The notes under the pieces: model-generated
What the model was told of the DNA's origin: nothing
Database searches by the model: none
The model's input: only the letters and a program-made list of their open reading frames with translations
Shown here: positions 22,821-34,289 of the stretch, in pieces
How the letters are laid out: the number at the start of each line of letters is the position of its first letter
How positions within the stretch are numbered: the stretch's first letter is position 1
Translations under genes and position numbers: made by a program
Origin: Corynespora cassiicola
Taxonomy: Eukaryota; Ascomycota; Dothideomycetes; Pleosporales; Corynesporascaceae
Direction: 5' to 3'
Length of the DNA stretch: 64,000 bases
NCBI GenBank assembly: GCA_022059125.1
Contig: JAEUWY010000002.1
Span: 1,550,001-1,614,000, forward strand

Positions 22821-24025
22821 TGAAAAATATACTGCAACAAAGGGCTGGATAGGGCCAAGGCAGGCCAGGAAAGGACAGGAAAGGGAAAGCCGCAGTACCG
22901 ACCGACGATGACGAGCAGCAACCACGCAAGCAAGCAAGCAGGCAAGGCAAGGCAAAGCAAGGCAAGGGCAGGTATGTAGGCGCACCTGCACATCATATAT
23001 ATACCCGCAACACCCACCCACCCACGGCCCCCCTCCCCTTTTTTTTTTATTCCCCGTCCCATCACACGCAGGAAGCATCATCCCCCCCCCCCTTATACCC
23101 GGATGCCGGGGCACACACGCACACGCAAGAAAGACGACGATCTTCGCTCCGGGGCGGCCGGTTGCAGCCAGTGCAGTGCGAGCTCAGCTCAGCTGGCCTG
23201 CGCCAAGTATCGTGCTGAGGAGGCGCGTCGCCAAGAGTGGGTGCCAGCCCGGCCGGCCGGCTGCAAGTAGGGGCGATGACGCGGTGGGGGGTTGGTGTGC
23301 GAGCTGAAGTGGTGCGGCATCCGATGGTCTCTTTTTTGTTCCTGCCTTTGGAGGGGGCGGCGGCGGCGAGGGTGGTATACATACGAGGAGTTGTGGTTTT
23401 TGTCTTTGGGGGGGAGTACCGTGGACGGGGGTCTGGGGGACCGGAGTTGGGGTTGGTTTGTTGATGGTGATCTTTTTTTTTCTCCCAGTGTTGCTGCAGC
23501 AAGGTTTGTCTGGGGAGCCGTGGGAGTGGGGAAGGGCGGGCAGTTTTTTCAATAGGTTATGCAGGGCAAGAGGGGAAAAAAAAAGAATAGAGGGTTTGCT
23601 GAGTGCCGATGAACGGTGAACAGGATGCATATGCGTTGTGTGCGTGTCCATACAAAGACTAATCATGACACCAGCTACTCCTTCACTAAGCTGCCCAAAC
23701 CCACATATCAAGCTTTTGGGAGTCGCCTGCTACGTGGGTGCCGAGGCACCTTGGGAGGCTGCCGAGTTGTTAGTTACCGCTTTCGGGCAGTTACGCGTGC
23801 TTTGTAACCATGCATCTGGGATTCTCACCCGCCGAGGTAGGGGGGGGGCTAGGGTGTGTACACAGCTCGGTGCTCGCCAATCTGGAAGGATCCACGTTGT
23901 GCATGCCAGACGGGCGGATTTGGGCATTCTGCACCAGAGCGTCGGATGCGGGTCTGACGTGCGTGGTGGATCGTCGTAGGGCTGAAGGGCCAGCTGAGCT
24001 GAGGTGGCATCGCGTGCCGGACGAG

Positions 24026-24349
24026 TCAGGACGACGTGTGATGTGGGTATCGGATACGGGTCGGGGAGTCCAAAAAGGGTCTCGGGGCTGAGAGAGAGGG
24101 TTCGGAGCTGATGTCTAAGTCGCTGAATGGCTTGATGGTCGGGTTTCCATAATACCCATCTGGATAAAACGGCTCGTAGTCCATGTTGTGGAGGCCTGTG
24201 TAGTTGGGCATAGGTAGGTGAGGCTGACTGTAAACTCCGATCCTCCGATTATCCGGTTCGTTGAACGACTGATGGTCCTTGGCTTGAACAAAACCACTAT
24301 TCCTTGCCAAATTTGTAATACCAAGTCTGAGTGGAAATTGGAACATCAA
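24026..24349 (-). CDS. Doubtful small open frame or exon remnant
   Basis: 107 codons with protein-like composition (Tyr/Pro/Asn-rich, for example NYTGLHNMDYEPFYPDGYYG). There is no signal peptide, domain or clear upstream exon. A second protein-like minus-strand frame lies at 24511-24738, so this could be the end of a degraded gene running from about 24.8 to 24.0 kb. No function is assigned and it may be chance. Confidence 0.2.
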   Translation of the reverse strand: MMFQFPLRLGITNLARNSGFVQAKDHQSFNEPDNRRIGVYSQPHLPMPNYTGLHNMDYEPFYPDGYYGNPTIKPFSDLDISSEPSLSAPRPFLDSPTRIRYPHHTSS

Positions 24350-24872
24350 GCCTCGGGTTTTAATCTCTCTTGGTCTCTATCTTGGCCGGCTATCTTCTGC
24401 GCAGCCTAAATTCTGCTGCCCAACTCTCATAGTATCCACTACACTGTTCATGCACCTCTACAAATTGTCATCACTCAACTCCATTTTGCTCCCAGCGACA
24501 AATTACAAAGCTACAAGCAACTAAGAAGCCTCGGTAATTCTGTTGTAATGAATTCAGGAGAGTCGCCCTCGATGGCTGCCATCGGCCAATCAAACAATAA
24601 CTTACATGGGCCCCTACATCTTATTCTCAATTCTATCTTGTCTTCGTATAATCCGAATCCTTCAGAGACTACCGGTACCTGGTTACCGCGAGTCTGGGTT
24701 TCGGTTTCGTATACCTCGGCAATCTGGTTGATCCCCACCCGTCGATCTCCCGTCGCAGCAACATCCTAAATCCCCAAGTCACCTTCTCCAGTAGTATTGA
24801 AGAACCTGTTTCCCTAGACAATCGAAACAATATATCTACACTTATCGAATCATAGAGCGACGTTTGCCAAGC

Positions 24873-26163
24873 ATGAAGGCCATCGTGATTGATGCCTTTG
24901 TATCGGTAAGCCACCGTATGGAGGGACTCTCAAGACGCGCAGCGCTGACCCATTCGCTCAGAACCTCGCTGCCCTAAAACCAACCAATGTCCCGTCGCCA
25001 TCACGCCCAAGTTCGTCACAGGCTGTGCATGTGAAAATTACTCATGCAGCAATCACGCACGTGGATATGCTCTATGTAATACGCTCTGCCCCCAGCCTAG
25101 CCTCCATCAACCATCTACATTTAGATCGGAGAAGATGTGTTTGCTAATACGAAATTTGCAAGGCTCAAGGTCTGCACCAGAATAACAGGCGCCACATGAA
25201 ACCTCCCTTCATCCTGGGAAACGAGTTTGCCGGGGTTGTCCTGTCCTCGTCAACTAAGTTCAAGGCTGGCACAAGAGTGTTTGGTGGTAGTATTGGGTCA
25301 TATGCTGAGCAGATCTGTGTCCATGAAGACGCATTAAGAAAGGTGCCAGATAGTTGGACCAATGCTGAAGCATGCGCCGTTGGGTTTGTGTCCTCCAGCA
25401 CCACCACCACCATTGATCCTTGATTCTGACTTGAGATTCTAGAGCTTCTGGTGCGATCTCGTATGCGGCCCTGACGTCAATCACGAATTTGAAAGCGGGT
25501 CAGACGCTTCTTGTTCTTGGAGCTTCTGGTGGGCTGGGGGTAATGGCGGTTCAAATCGCAAAAGCTATTGGAGCTAGAGTAATCGCCACTGCAGGGGATG
25601 AAGAGAAGGCCAATGTGCTCAGAAGCATTGGCGCCGACCAAGTTGTTGATTACAAATCTCCGGACTGGGAGAAGCAAGTAAAGAGCAAAACTGACGGTGA
25701 AGAGGGAGTTCACGTCGTATACGATGGAATTGGTGCGGTGGAAAGTGGTATCAAATGCTTGCGTTATCGCGGCCAACTAGTGATTGTGGGCTTCGCCGCA
25801 AGAGGGGGTGAGATGGAATCGTTGACAATGAACAAAGTGCTACTAAAGGGCATCACATTGCATGGATACGTAAGTGTGCTCACTCCACGCAGGAGAATAA
25901 GACAGCGCTGACTATGACTTGTCCAATAGCGTTTCGGGGAGGATGGCCGACGAGACCCTTCAAAGACAAAACAAGCATGGGATGGTTTCTCCAAACTAGT
26001 GGATCAAGGTCATATAAGGCCTGTAATATATAGGGAGAGCTACGATGGATTAGAGGAGCTGCCGCGTGCCTTGGAAGACTTGGAGAAACACAAGGTCTGG
26101 GGAAGAGCTGTTTTGAGGGTGAATGAAGACGCTGAGGCTGAGAGTTTTCATCACAGATTATAG
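24873..26163 (+). CDS. Quinone oxidoreductase-like MDR enzyme
   Basis: Five exons (24873-24905, 24962-25075, 25163-25383, 25443-25869, 25930-26163) give 342 residues; the first exon is only 11 codons. The family pattern is continuous across all junctions: an N-terminal GroES-like fold with PPFILGNEFAGVV, then the nucleotide-binding fold LVLGASGGLGVMAVQIAK, then the IGADQVVDY block. The catalytic zinc ligands of alcohol dehydrogenases are absent, which matches zeta-crystallin/quinone-oxidoreductase-type members that use NADPH to reduce quinones or enals in the cytosol. It is convergent with the secreted-protein gene that ends 205 bases downstream. The substrate is unknown. Confidence 0.88.
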
Positions 26164-26368
26164 CGGGTCTTCCTCCATTAATAAATCTTGAGTTTGTATT
26201 GACTATAGGTTAGAAACTGCTAGCTTAGATAAATAGGCCTCCACAATTAACATCTAAACTGTATCTAGCAGCCTGACCAAAACTCAAGCTTGGCCATATT
26301 CCCCAACCATTCAGTGCTCAGTATAATGATCCGGTACATCGAATGAGTTGTTACAGCCAACGTCGGAT

Positions 26369-27282
26369 CTAAGAGAGGAAGCCATTACCTTGGCAGCGGG
26401 GGAGTTGGTTCAGGGCTCCACGCCTCTCGCACAAAGTAATGGCGCCATTGATCCACCGAACTCCATTGTAGGAACCTTGCTCAAAGGTATCGGACATGAA
26501 GGTGGAAACCACCCTCTGCGAACCAATGCAGCCCTGCAAGACCTGGCCATATCTGCGAGTCTTCCAAGGGTTGACGACCATGGCACCAGTCGACCCAGCC
26601 GAGACAGTACCACCGATGGCGATCGCCGTAGCGGTGGCCCAGGACCTGGAGACGGAAACACCAACGGTGCTGGTCAGCCAGTTGGTGATGACGGTAGGGT
26701 TGAAGCCACCGTTGACGGTAATGGTGTCGGTAACCGTGTAAGTCTGCGTGATGGAGATGGTCATATCTCTGTTGCGGGCAATGACGACAGGGCTCATCTG
26801 CAGGTCCCAGTCGACGAACCTCTCCGTCCTGGTGATCAACATGGCGGTGTTGGAGCACTGGCGCTTTTCGAGCGAAGATTCGGTGGTGTTGGCCGCATCT
26901 GCATCGAACGCCGCCAGGAACTCGTGGTCGACCTCGGGAGAATCAAGAGACACACCGTTCTCCTTGAGAATAGCAGTGTAGGCTTCAATGCTCATGGGCT
27001 CCCCTTTAAATTTCAAGTTAGCTTCCTGATGTATCATGTTATGTGACCTCAAGAACCCCGTGATTGCGCAGAATCCCACCATGGTGGACAGGACCCGACA
27101 GTAACACGGGTGCATATATGAGGAATATACATACATCCGTTTTGTCCACTGACCAGGACGTGGTTGGCGTCAATTTCAGGTAGGATGGTGATGTTGGAAG
27201 CCTCATCGCTGCGAGGATCCAAGGTGGGCAAGGCAGCCACGGCCGTTGCAAGGCAAAATGCGAGAAGATTAGAAGAGAGCAT
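26369..27282 (-). CDS. Secreted pre-pro-protein with Kex2-type site, unknown function
   Basis: Two exons, 27282-27135 and 27003-26369, give 260 residues; the intron has a GTATGT donor and a GCTAAC branch site. A clear signal peptide (LLAFCLATAVAALP) is followed by a pro-region of about 90 residues ending in SLEKR, a typical Kex2 cleavage site, then a mature part of about 155 residues starting QCSN. The mature part is rich in Thr/Ser/Val with alternating polar and hydrophobic residues (TISITQTYTVTDTITVNGG), suggesting a beta-sandwich, and contains a few Cys. I do not recognise the family with confidence. The secretory layout fits an effector, antimicrobial or cell-wall protein; none of these is shown. 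A TATAAAT lies about 90 bases upstream (27375-27369). Confidence 0.82.
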
Positions 27283-28534
27283 GATGGCGCGAACTTGATG
27301 GATCAGCTACAGGTGATTGAGATGGTGATGGCGAGGAATGAATCTCAACAATGGCCGTATGTGAGCGAATTTATAGTCGTGGACATTCTCTACAAGCCCT
27401 TCGGTATATAGTCGGGTCATGCCTCTGCCGACAGATGACTTGCAATCATGTTCCAGGCACATACTAAGACCGCAGTTATCGTGATCGGGCCGTATCAATC
27501 GTCGATAATGAGCCAGCAGCAACCAGCTGGGCCACGTGTGAACAGGTCAGAAGAGCTACTGAATGACAGTGCGGGACCTTTTCCTAAGGCTAAGACAGGA
27601 AAAACGGCACTCTAGACTCGTTGGATCTTGAACAAGTATCATTCTATGGAGATCTTCTAGGTGGCTTGTCTTCTTTGGGAAAGAAGCTTGGACTCTCATG
27701 ACAGTTGCGACCTGGAGATATCACGAGGATGACAGTGGGGCTCTTAATTTTACAGGAAAAAAAATGGTTCTTCGTATTTTGATTTCTGTGCTTGTGGAAT
27801 CTACAATTGTGTTAGGATAAGCTTTCGTTCTAGAGGCCGAGAAAGTGCCGGGCATAGCTTAGGGGTCTCTCAGCAAGTAGTAAAGCGGCCCTTTTTTTTG
27901 AAGAAGAAGAAGAGGCAGATGGAGACTGACGCGGTACCTTTCCATAGCCTCCTCCTACATAGCAAAATCCCAGTGAAATGCGTATTGGCGAAAACCTACT
28001 TTCAATGTCCATCTTATCACAATTCAGAATGCATCGGACTTTGAGTTGTGAACAATGGCCGCTTTGGTTTACATAACCAAACCTATGTTTGCACGATCCA
28101 ATTTCTCTAGCTTCTCAAAAGCAAATGCTGTACCCAAATTCATTTCATTTGACTTTTTTCCACCACTAGTAGTGTATTTACTTATCCAAGGAGCCTCAAC
28201 CCAAGCTAACTCATCTCTTCCATGACGCGGGGGTATCTCGGTTGTCAACCCCATGCCAAGGCGCCCCGGTCTAAGTAGTCACGTTGTTGACAATGAGGGC
28301 GCCAGACTATTTCTCGTCGACTTCCACGCATGCAGCATGGTGGATAATAGAACCACCGAAGTGAGATAACAGCATCTAGCGACATATCTGAAATGGCGAG
28401 TCTGGATTCCAAGCCTGGGCGGCTCACATAGATTGAAAATTCCATAAGTAGCCCTTCAAGTAGCAACGATATCATTATTGTCTTCAAAGTATCCTTCAGT
28501 TTCATTCGAATTGAATCCCAACCCCAATTCCAAG
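27283..28534. other. A/T-richer intergenic region
   Basis: Divergent spacer between the two secreted-protein genes. No gene, repeat family or RNA seen. The base composition is visibly more A/T-rich than the 14-23 kb region. Confidence 0.45.
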
Positions 28535-29078
28535 ATGCAGTTGACCCAGACTATCGCTTTTTTGGCACTGGCCGTCAGGTTCGTGAATTGATCCCAAGAC
28601 CTGGAACCACGAGCAGGAAACATATGCTGACATTCTCTCCCTTTGTTTCTTACAGTGCTAGCGCTGACCTTCACTGGGCTGCTGCCTGTGTTGACGGAAG
28701 AACCAGCAGTCCGATTGGAGGTACTCCGTTCAGTGTTAGCTACAACTGGGCCAAGAACTTCATCATGAACCCCGGCGCTACGCAGTGCGCTTGCAACTAT
28801 TACCGCAACCGCAACACTGGCGGAAAGCACTGGGATAGATGCCCCGATTGTAGTTTTGTACGTTTGGCTATCTGCGATGACCTGATCTTCCAGAAGTGAG
28901 CTAACCTTTGGATCAGGACGGCGTTACTTGCCGCTCTGCGGCCAAGCACATTGGCGGTGATGAGGTAAAATCCCTTTACACGCGTTTATTCAGGATCACC
29001 ATACTGACTGCATGTGTTTTCTAGATGAACTACTATTGTTCCAAGTTGTGTGGTGCTCAGGGCTCTGAGGCAGATTAG
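28535..29078 (+). CDS. Small secreted cysteine-rich protein, effector-like
   Basis: Four exons (28535-28578, 28656-28857, 28917-28964, 29025-29078) encode 115 residues; every junction is GT-AG and in frame. The signal peptide MQLTQTIAFLALAVSASA ends at about residue 18. The mature protein of about 97 residues carries eight cysteines, two of the pairs being QCAC and RCPDC, consistent with up to four disulfides. There is no transmembrane segment or GPI signal. The size, cysteine content and secretion signal fit candidate effectors or small antifungal-type proteins of ascomycetes; a specific family is not recognised. Exons 3 and 4 are 48 and 54 nt, so the gene is easily missed by frame-based searches. 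Confidence 0.82.
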
Positions 29079-32017
29079 ATAGACAGTCTTGATCCCTCTG
29101 TCGTGGCACATTATTTAAGAAATTTAAATGTAATATCTGCTTTTGTTCTCATTTTTTGAGTATTGTGTGAAATCCCATCCCTCAAGCTTGCTGAGCCAGG
29201 ACCATATCATCAAGATAAACAACCGACACTGGATTTGTTGTTTCTTCCATATGGCAAAGGGATATGTCAATTATAGAAATCATTATGTCCATCTTCAATG
29301 ACTCCAACGAATTCCCGTGGATCTGGACAGAGAGCCAAGTATATTGTGTTGATCCTTTTGTGGTTGAAAGAAAGACCCATTCTGATACCTATGTGGATAA
29401 ATCCCAGTAAGCTAATAGAATGCTTATGAAGATATCTAAAACTAAAAAGCTCAGCCAAAACCAACTACTTGTTTGCAAATCAACCTTTCTGAAGTTGTCT
29501 ATGACATCTTCCGTGTCGCTCTTTGTGTTCCCTGTCTATATTCAAGCGTACCTAGACAGAGAATCGTATGCCCACCATCTTACCAGTTTCTGTTAAGAAC
29601 ATGGACTCTTTAGAGATTGTATGCGGGGCCTATTTTGTACACAATGTTTGATTTCCGCGAGGATACTGCTTGATTGTCCTGTTCTTGCTGAATGTCCAAT
29701 CCTTATTCAGTAACTATAACCAGAGAAAAGCGTACCCCCGCAGGATTTCGGTGAACAAACAATGCAAACAGCAACTGTCACAGGTCCCTCTTGCGGAGAT
29801 CATACATTCATGCACTCGCCGCCAAGCATGTCGTTCGCCTGGAGCCTCATCTCCACCACCACCCCATACAACGAAACGAACCATCAGTCAGTTTCAAATT
29901 AGCGACCCGGATGATCACCTTTGCGGCTTGCCATCCGCACATCCGTGATAGCCCGATACCCACCCACCCTTTTCAGTCTTCGCCACACGTGATCCCCAAT
30001 GCATCGTGGAAGCCATGCGAAGAAACAACCCCCACTAAGCCGCGCAAACGCAATCAACGAGTATGACAGGGGCTCACGAGGTGAGGAGAAAAAAAACCAA
30101 AAAACGAGAAACAGTGCTTGGGAGCGAAGTCCATCCGAAAGCGGTCACCGGGGAAGTGCGGAACCCCCCCCCCCCAAGCCAAGCGGAGATGGGGGCGCTG
30201 ACGGTGGTTACCACGACGATCGACGGACATCCGCAAGAGTCAAGTCAGCACCACCCCAAGTCCGGACGCCTGGATGTTGAGAGATGACGAAATCTCACAT
30301 AGGAGTTCCGCGCGTCATAGTCCGATACGCGCCGGCAGACATCGGCGGGGGGGGCGGGAAAGGCAAAGCAAGGCTGTACCGTAGAACCACCCAGCAATTG
30401 GAAAACGAGACGGAAAAAGCAATTTCCGGGACCTTTGTGGAAGGTTCGACGAGATGAAGGAGAAGGAAAAAAAAAGACTAAAAGACGCTTGGGAAGAAGC
30501 AAAGGAGAGAGAAAAAAACTATGATAGTGTGCAGTAGGAGAGACGATGGTGGTGTGGAGCCCAGAATCGTACGGCAAAGAGGCATTCTAGGCGCGCCCCT
30601 CTCCAGCGCAGCGGCGCCATGGCGGGAGCCCACCCATCCACCCCATCCATCCTCCCGCACCGCACCGCACCCTTCCATCCCGGGGTCTGCTATCGATAAG
30701 GGGGGGGGATGTGCCGCACGCCGGTCTTAGATGGCGGCGTCTGTTCCTGCGTCCGACTCCGTCCCCTTTGTTAGCGGGCTCCCGCGGCTGCAAATCTTTT
30801 GCTCCTTTCCGAGTCGCATGGCCTGGCTGTGGCGCTGTCGCTCCACGGACCGGCGCTAGACTCCACCTCCCTCCATTACGTAGCCGTGGTCCGGTAGTAC
30901 CGTGGCGCTGCAGTGCAGTGCAGTGCAAATGCGGCGGCATGAATTTCGCGACTCGCATTCGGCTCTGAGTCCGAGGAGGGGAGGGGGAAGCAAGGAAAGA
31001 GTCGGATCGCGAGTCGCCAGACCTCAGCTGTCCAAGGGTTCTGGTGGAGCGCATGAATGCGACACCGGAGGGGCATTAGCCACAGGGCAACGCAGCCGCC
31101 CGTGGCTGAGTCGGACGGCTCTCGAGGGCCTCTCCTGGGAACTCCGAGCAGGCATGTCCTGCGCGTAAAGGTCTTGGGGAGGGATATACCCGCTTCCCAC
31201 AGAGGAAGTCTAAGCGCTGGGGGCAAATTCCCCTGTTTCACGTCTGCTGTTACGCGATTGGATGGTGGAACCTCACCCCTCCCACCATCCGTGACTACAT
31301 CCCACAACCTCTTCGGAGCATCGATTTTTTGAGTAAAGGTGAAACGCTCATGTGTATGACGGTTATGATGGAATACTCGGGCTGATAGGACATGATGCGT
31401 GGGCCTGTAATTTCGTATACAGGTGTACGCTGTGGGGTAGGTCGAAAGGTCCGTGGTGATCGGTGGATACCTTTGCATAGGGTAGGCACAGGGGTACGAC
31501 GTCAAAGTGCTTGTCCTTCGGCGTGAGCGAAGATGGATGGCGAGAAAGCCGCGTGCGCACTTGTGTGCTGTGGAGAGGGGTATCGGTGCGAGGCCAAAGT
31601 TACGCAGTCACAAGCGTGGTTAGGGTCTGACGATTGGAGAACTCTGTATTCTAGTGAACGAAAATGAGACGGCACCAATGATGCAAGTTATGATCATGCA
31701 GATGAATAGATTCTATGTTGATAAAGTTCGTTATATGACATTTATGGTATATCTTTTGTACATCTCAACCCGGATGCAACGCCGGAAATGCTGGCAGTGC
31801 AGAACAAATATGTAAGGAAAAGGAAAGAAAGGAAAGGATCTCCAAGCTCTATCGGTCACAGACCTCCCCATATGTAGAATAAGAAAAGAAGAAGAACGGC
31901 GTTTGGTCCGTTCCAATAGATGCACCAAACACTACCACCCAGAATTCTTCAAGCACAGACAAGTGAAATTGTCATCGTGACAGTGGAAAATGATTGAGCG
32001 AATGTTTCATCATGCGC
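29079..32017. other. Long intergenic region
   Basis: No gene supported. The left third is A/T-rich. The part from about 30.1 to 31.3 kb is G/C-rich with C and G homopolymers (about 30167-30177 and 30701-30709) and a short CAGTG tandem near 30912-30927. Frames over 150 codons here lack domains and have compositions typical of chance GC-rich frames. Confidence 0.45.
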
Positions 32018-33151
32018 CTAGAAGGCAGCAGCAGCACGAGGGCGAGCGATGCGGCCGTTGTATCCACGACGCTGGATGGAGCCGTTGGAGCAAGCGGTGC
32101 CGGCAGCAACAGCCTGCCAGGTGACCTTGCCGTTATCGCAGATTCCGAACTGATCGGTGCCGTTGCAGACAATGGCACCATTCTCAGAGCAAGTGCCAGA
32201 ACCGCCAGCACCAGCGCCAGCACCAGCACCAGCACCGCTAGTGGGAGCAGGAGAAGAACCTCCAGTACCAGCAGGGGGAGAAGCGGTGACGGTAACGAGG
32301 GTAGTCATGGTGGACTTGACTGGGGCGCCAGTAGGGACGAGAGCACCGCCAGTGTTGCTGGGAACGGGTGCATCGCCGCCGGCAGGAGCAGACTCCACGG
32401 GGGCAGCGGACGGGGCAGCGGATGGCGCGGCAGAGGGGGCGGCAGATGGAGCGGCAGAAGCACCACCAGAAGGAGCGGCGGAAGCACCTCCAGAAGGCGG
32501 GGATGGGCCGGAGGAGCCACAGTTGCCCACAGGGGGTTCAGCATCGCCGGTACCGCCATCCTCAACGTTCTCACCAGGGTTGGGGAACTTGACGGCCTTG
32601 CTCTCAACCGACTTGCACTCTCCACCGAGGTTGGCAACAAACAGATCGGGGAGCTCGTTGAACTTGGAGTCATCGCTAGCACCGCCAGTGACCTCGATGG
32701 GGGCGCAGTTCATGTACATCTCGCGGGCACCGCTCAGCTTTGCGAACCAAGTCCAGGCGAAAGTGGCTTTGCCGTTGGGAATGCTGTCGGGAATCTCAAA
32801 GTCGTATGTTTTGGGGCCGTCGACACCTGGGCATCCACCCTCGATGGATTTGATGACCTTGAAGACAGAGCTGGCCGATGGCTCAGTATCCATGGTGACA
32901 GCAAGCTGGCAAGAACCACCACCATGCACGGCACTGCCCTTGAAAGAAAGCTGCTGCTTCTCCCCGACAGCCATGGCGTTCATGGTAGAAACGGTGAAGC
33001 CATTCTGCACCTTGCAAGGGAACTGAGCCTGGGTGATAGGGCCGCTGTCAATCTTGTCAACAGAGTAAGGAACAGGCGATTCCATGATCATGTGGGCAGA
33101 GGCAGTGCCCAGGATGGCGACAGTAGCGGCGAGAGTAGAGAGGATAGACAT
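32018..33151 (-). CDS. AA11 lytic polysaccharide monooxygenase with C-terminal X278-like module
   Basis: Single exon of 377 residues. After a 19-residue signal peptide the mature protein starts with histidine (H20, in ASAHMIMESPVPY), the first ligand of the copper histidine brace. The second is H76 in SAVHGGGSC. The WTWFAKLSGAREMYMNCAP block carries the conserved Tyr near the copper site. AA11 enzymes oxidatively cleave chitin outside the cell. A long low-complexity linker with (SAAP)n and (GA)n repeats (about 210-315) leads to a C-terminal cysteine module (CSENGAIVCNGTDQFGIC), resembling the X278 module found on AA11 and chitinases. It may act in wall remodelling or in feeding on chitin. A TATATAAA lies about 180 bases upstream on the minus strand (33339-33332). 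Confidence 0.92.
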   Translation of the reverse strand: MSILSTLAATVAILGTASAHMIMESPVPYSVDKIDSGPITQAQFPCKVQNGFTVSTMNAMAVGEKQQLSFKGSAVHGGGSCQLAVTMDTEPSASSVFKVIKSIEGGCPGVDGPKTYDFEIPDSIPNGKATFAWTWFAKLSGAREMYMNCAPIEVTGGASDDSKFNELPDLFVANLGGECKSVESKAVKFPNPGENVEDGGTGDAEPPVGNCGSSGPSPPSGGASAAPSGGASAAPSAAPSAAPSAAPSAAPVESAPAGGDAPVPSNTGGALVPTGAPVKSTMTTLVTVTASPPAGTGGSSPAPTSGAGAGAGAGAGGSGTCSENGAIVCNGTDQFGICDNGKVTWQAVAAGTACSNGSIQRRGYNGRIARPRAAAAF

Positions 33152-34289
33152 TTTGGCTAAGAAGGTGAAAATCGAAGCTGAACTCGGCTCAGGACTGTTT
33201 TCTGGAAGGAATGTGGAGAATTGTCAAAATTCAACTAGCCCGGCTAGCAAAGAAGAGAGAACTGTTCAAAGAATGGAGAAGTGCTGAGAGAGCGTGTTGT
33301 GATGAGGATGTTTGGAAGATGATGGTGCCCGTTTATATACAAGATCGAGTCCGCCACCCTCTAGCGGAGTCCCTTAACAATCCCATAATCTAAGAAGAAA
33401 CAGTTTCGAGCTCGGTGGTCCGCAAACCACACAATGCTATGGTAGACGTAGTCCGCCCCACACGAGGCGAGCGTTTACGCAGTGAAACGGGGGAAGCCGG
33501 CCGAGATCGTCCTAGCCTGTCAGCCAAAGGACGCACGGCATGCGCGAGGGTTTGACGCAGGAACATTATGCGAGGGTGGAGCGGAGGCCTAGAATGGAAG
33601 GCCGTCGACTCGACAATGGCCGGACGTGGTAGGCCACAGTCAGGAGGTTTCGTTTGGTGGTCCATTCCGTCGGCCATTGGATGGGGCGGTGTCGCTTACC
33701 GGCCCGCTAAAAGCCCGGACCCCTGATGTCGCTCCCTGCGCTGGTGTTTTAGGATGCGTCGCACTTCCGTTCTCCGCATCCTTGTTTAAGGCTGCCGATT
33801 GGTGAGCCTGACCTCTTTGTCTGGTGCGCTGTCGTTTTTCTGGCATCCGCCTCGCTCTCCACCGGCGCTGTCCTGAAAGCTTGCTTTCCCTGGCGAATTT
33901 CCACCTGCGCCTGTCACATTCTGCTCTGCAGCGGCCAAAAGACTGGTCGCTGTGAAGCGCCTGGGCACCGTCGATCGTCGCTTTCGACCGACATGTCTCA
34001 CTCGTGAGGCTGTCGGTTGTCCATTGCTGATCCGGAGACTTGTTTCGCGGCCGATCCTTCGCAAAAGTCCCACAAGGATGCAACCCAAAGGCCGCTGCAT
34101 GCTTCCGTCATTACCAAACTCCACCTTGTGTTGCTGTGCGTTTCCATTCATGCCCAATAGTAGCTCCGCTGTGAAATTGCTGCCTTGCTGACTTATGCGC
34201 GCGCTCCGCTCCACAGCACCAAGTGCGCCGGTCATTGTGATGGGATGGTGCCAATGAGTCCGTTCAATGCTGCGCCATCCCGTCTGTCA
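33152..34289. other. Intergenic, no gene seen
   Basis: AA11 promoter region on the left. Minus-strand frames of about 150 codons at 33.6-34.2 kb overlap one another and show no domain. Confidence 0.45.

Larger units (their letters stand above)
22031..24872. other. Intergenic, low-complexity and CT-biased
   Basis: No well-supported gene. It includes the zinc-finger gene's 3' flank and tandem CCCGTCCAG units at about 22755-22790. A GTC trinucleotide run lies at about 22799-22820, AAGC/AAGG runs at 22924-22975, and C and T homopolymers near 23036-23090. A weak minus-strand frame at 24026-24349 is listed separately. Confidence 0.45.

Noticed and set aside
30876..31505. Minus-strand 209-codon frame
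   Set aside because: Composition lacks domain signals, it covers low-complexity DNA, and no splice partners were found.
31994..33160. Plus-strand open frame of 388 codons opposite the AA11 gene
   Set aside because: It is the complement of a repeat-rich, G/C-biased gene. Its translation is Ser/Gly/Thr-rich without a domain, whereas the minus strand encodes a complete LPMO.
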